The position numbers were made by a program, and so were the translations under genes. Below the pieces are notes generated by a model. It worked only from the letters and a program-made list of their open reading frames with translations. It had not been told where the DNA came from and did not search any database. Below, piece by piece: positions 62,451-64,000 of a stretch of 64,000 nt of DNA (position 1 is its first letter; every line of letters begins with the position of its first letter). The stretch is from Paramecium octaurelia (taxonomy: Eukaryota > Ciliophora > Oligohymenophorea > Peniculida > Parameciidae): positions 756,432-820,431 of the forward strand of contig CAJJDP010000011.1 of assembly GCA_905182995.1 (NCBI GenBank), in the 5' to 3' direction.

Positions 62451-64000
62451 ATGCTCAATATTTCTTTAAGGTGGTTGAAAACCCAAGAAGTTTATTAAAT
62501 TCTAACCGAATTGAAGTTAGAAATTCATTTAGCCCTGCCCAATTAGCCTCCATCAGGTTAGTATTTTCTAATAAGGCCTGAAAAAGAGAGAGGTTGGAAG
62601 AAAGATGGATATTAATATATACCTCGTCATAATGGAGTTGGAACTAGAGAGGATGTAGAAAAACTAAAAATAAATGGAATTCCGGTATGATATTTAAACA
62701 AAAGATTTAGATGATTATCTGTTTATATTCCTAAACAGTAAAGAAAGATGGGCAATAATTAAATAGAAGAATATATAAGCTATTAGAATAATCACAAAAT
62801 ATTTATTTAGTACACTATTTAAATTCCTAATTTTCAGAAGTTGGAGAGTAAAACGAAGTTTTTAAATAGAGTGAACCTCTAATTAATCTTCAAATTAATA
62901 ATGAATTTTAATGTGATTCTTGGTTTCTTTGTGATTTCCAAGATTAATAATAGGATCTCGAACTGAAATAAAGTATTTGTCATTATTAATTAGAAATATC
63001 AATTTTAGAAAAAAGAATACAATATTTAGAATAAGAGAGAAATACTGGAGCTTCTAGTTCAACCCATAGAGAAAGTTCAGATGAATTTAATTCTAGTTTT
63101 AAAGAAGCATTATCAGTGAAAATAGTAGATTATTCACCTGAGTGGGATTATACAGAGGGCGGCATGAAAATGATGTTATGTTTCTAACCATTGAAAGAAA
63201 TCTATTAGTGTCAAATTTTGTTTGGAAATATTCCAGTTGTAGCGAATTGTGTTCAACCTGGAGTATTGAAATGCATAGTGCCACCAAATGTTTAAGGGAA
63301 GGTAGAGTTAAAAATAATCAGTAATGGGATATTTATAGATGAATAAAATGAGACCAATTATTTCACATATAAACAGAAGAGGAAAACAAAAAAGGATAAA
63401 TAATAAAAAGAAAAATTAATTGAATAGGATAAGATTGATAGTTCAGAATTTAAAGTTCGAGTAATAGAAAAACTTGCATCGTTTTAGGCTTACTTCAATA
63501 ATACAATGAATATGTAAGTTTCAAATATGGAACAAGAATAGATAGAATCAATAGAATAGATTGATGATTATAAAGTCACACAATTAATATCATAAATTAT
63601 TGTGTTAGGAAGGAATCACCTGGAAGCAGTAAGATAGTTTTTGGATGAATAAGATTCTTATGGTTTTTCATTAATACACTATTTAACATTATTAGGATAT
63701 TCTTAAGCAATAAAATTGATTTTAAAAAATGGAGCAAATATTAATTAATCTGGATGTGATGGATTAACAGCTTTATAAATTGCCATCATTTTATAGTAAG
63801 AAGAAATAGTGAACTTGCTCATATAATTGGGAGCTATTGATGATTAATTTAATGAATGTGCTGAGAAAAAGCCTGATATTGATTAGCTATTTTCAATAGA
63901 TAGTGTCTATTAGAACAAAAAAATATTAGATCTTCTAATTAGAGGCTACACCTTATGTGATTCAATCCACAATTCTAGTTCTTATACTGAATAGTAATCT
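62451..64000 (+). CDS. CAMTA: CAMTA-type transcription factor (CG-1, IPT, ankyrin), 3' end cut by window
   Basis: Calmodulin-binding transcription activator, a calcium-linked DNA-binding family. Starts MLNISLRWLKTQEVYQIL; a 20-nt intron lies at 62685-62704; about 510 codons are visible. The CG-1 DNA-binding domain is complete: QYFLIRPEKERGWKKDGY, TREDVEKLKINGIP, NRRIYKLLEQSQNIYLVHYL. An IPT/TIG domain follows (VKIVDYSPEWDYTEGGMKM, CVQPGVLKCIVPPNVQGKVE). Then ankyrin repeats (DSYGFSLIHYLTLLGYSQAI, KNGANINQSGCDGLTALQIA). IQ motifs, if present, are beyond the edge. The very short N-terminus before CG-1 is unusual. It starts 31 bp after LMBRD2. Confidence 0.88.

Noticed and set aside
1..64000. 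tRNA or rRNA genes, CRISPR arrays, insertion sequences, telomere repeats
   Set aside because: None seen. A and T tracts and triplet runs are low complexity only, and no C4A2/C3A3-type telomere repeat is present.

Overview
This window is ciliate macronuclear DNA, and Paramecium is by far the best fit. It is very AT-rich. Protein frames run through TAA and TAG (read as Gln) and end only at TGA. Coding frames are repeatedly interrupted by introns of about 19-32 bases that start mostly GTA and end AG. Genes are packed with very short spacers: two convergent stops are 14 bp apart and two divergent starts 19 bp apart. Reading with the standard code gives only fragments, so I rebuilt the genes with the Paramecium code and these tiny introns. 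Nearly all complete models come out as an exact multiple of three once the introns are removed. I saw no telomere repeat, rRNA, tRNA, CRISPR array or mobile element.

Layout. 1-3,021: two minus-strand genes of unknown function, the first running off the left edge. 3,542-12,273: a bZIP factor, an STK32-like kinase, a PH-like/kinase with decayed catalytic motifs, a MORN protein, and a kinase joined to a B-box-like zinc cluster. 12,477-17,320: a Myb-like protein, small proteins, the ciliary EFHB/CFAP21 homologue, a mitochondrial Zim17-type zinc finger protein and a secreted or membrane protein. 17,346-23,515: a giant cysteine-rich surface protein. 23,834-29,857: an unknown protein, Pus3, a DHHC palmitoyltransferase, a lysine-rich protein and a PTB-like RRM protein. 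30,286-38,659: a K+ channel, two PH-like/kinase genes and a second MORN protein. 38,745-46,497: an EGF/TM/RING protein, a probable TRAPPC10, a dual-specificity phosphatase, RPB8 and a CIMIP2-type ciliary protein. 46,566-62,419: a kinase, a giant PAS/multi-TM protein, a pseudokinase, a second K+ channel, another pseudokinase and LMBRD2. 62,451-64,000: the start of a CAMTA (CG-1/IPT/ankyrin) gene cut by the right edge.

The genes do not form an operon. Themes do recur. Eight kinase-fold genes lie in 64 kb, four with lost or altered catalytic residues. Two K+ channels carry a Cys/His knuckle at the same distance behind the pore. Four axonemal or membrane-skeleton type genes are present (EFHB, CIMIP2, two MORN), as expected of a heavily ciliated cell. 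Three DNA-binding factors are present (bZIP, Myb, CAMTA). Four proteins begin Met-Gly and could be myristoylated.
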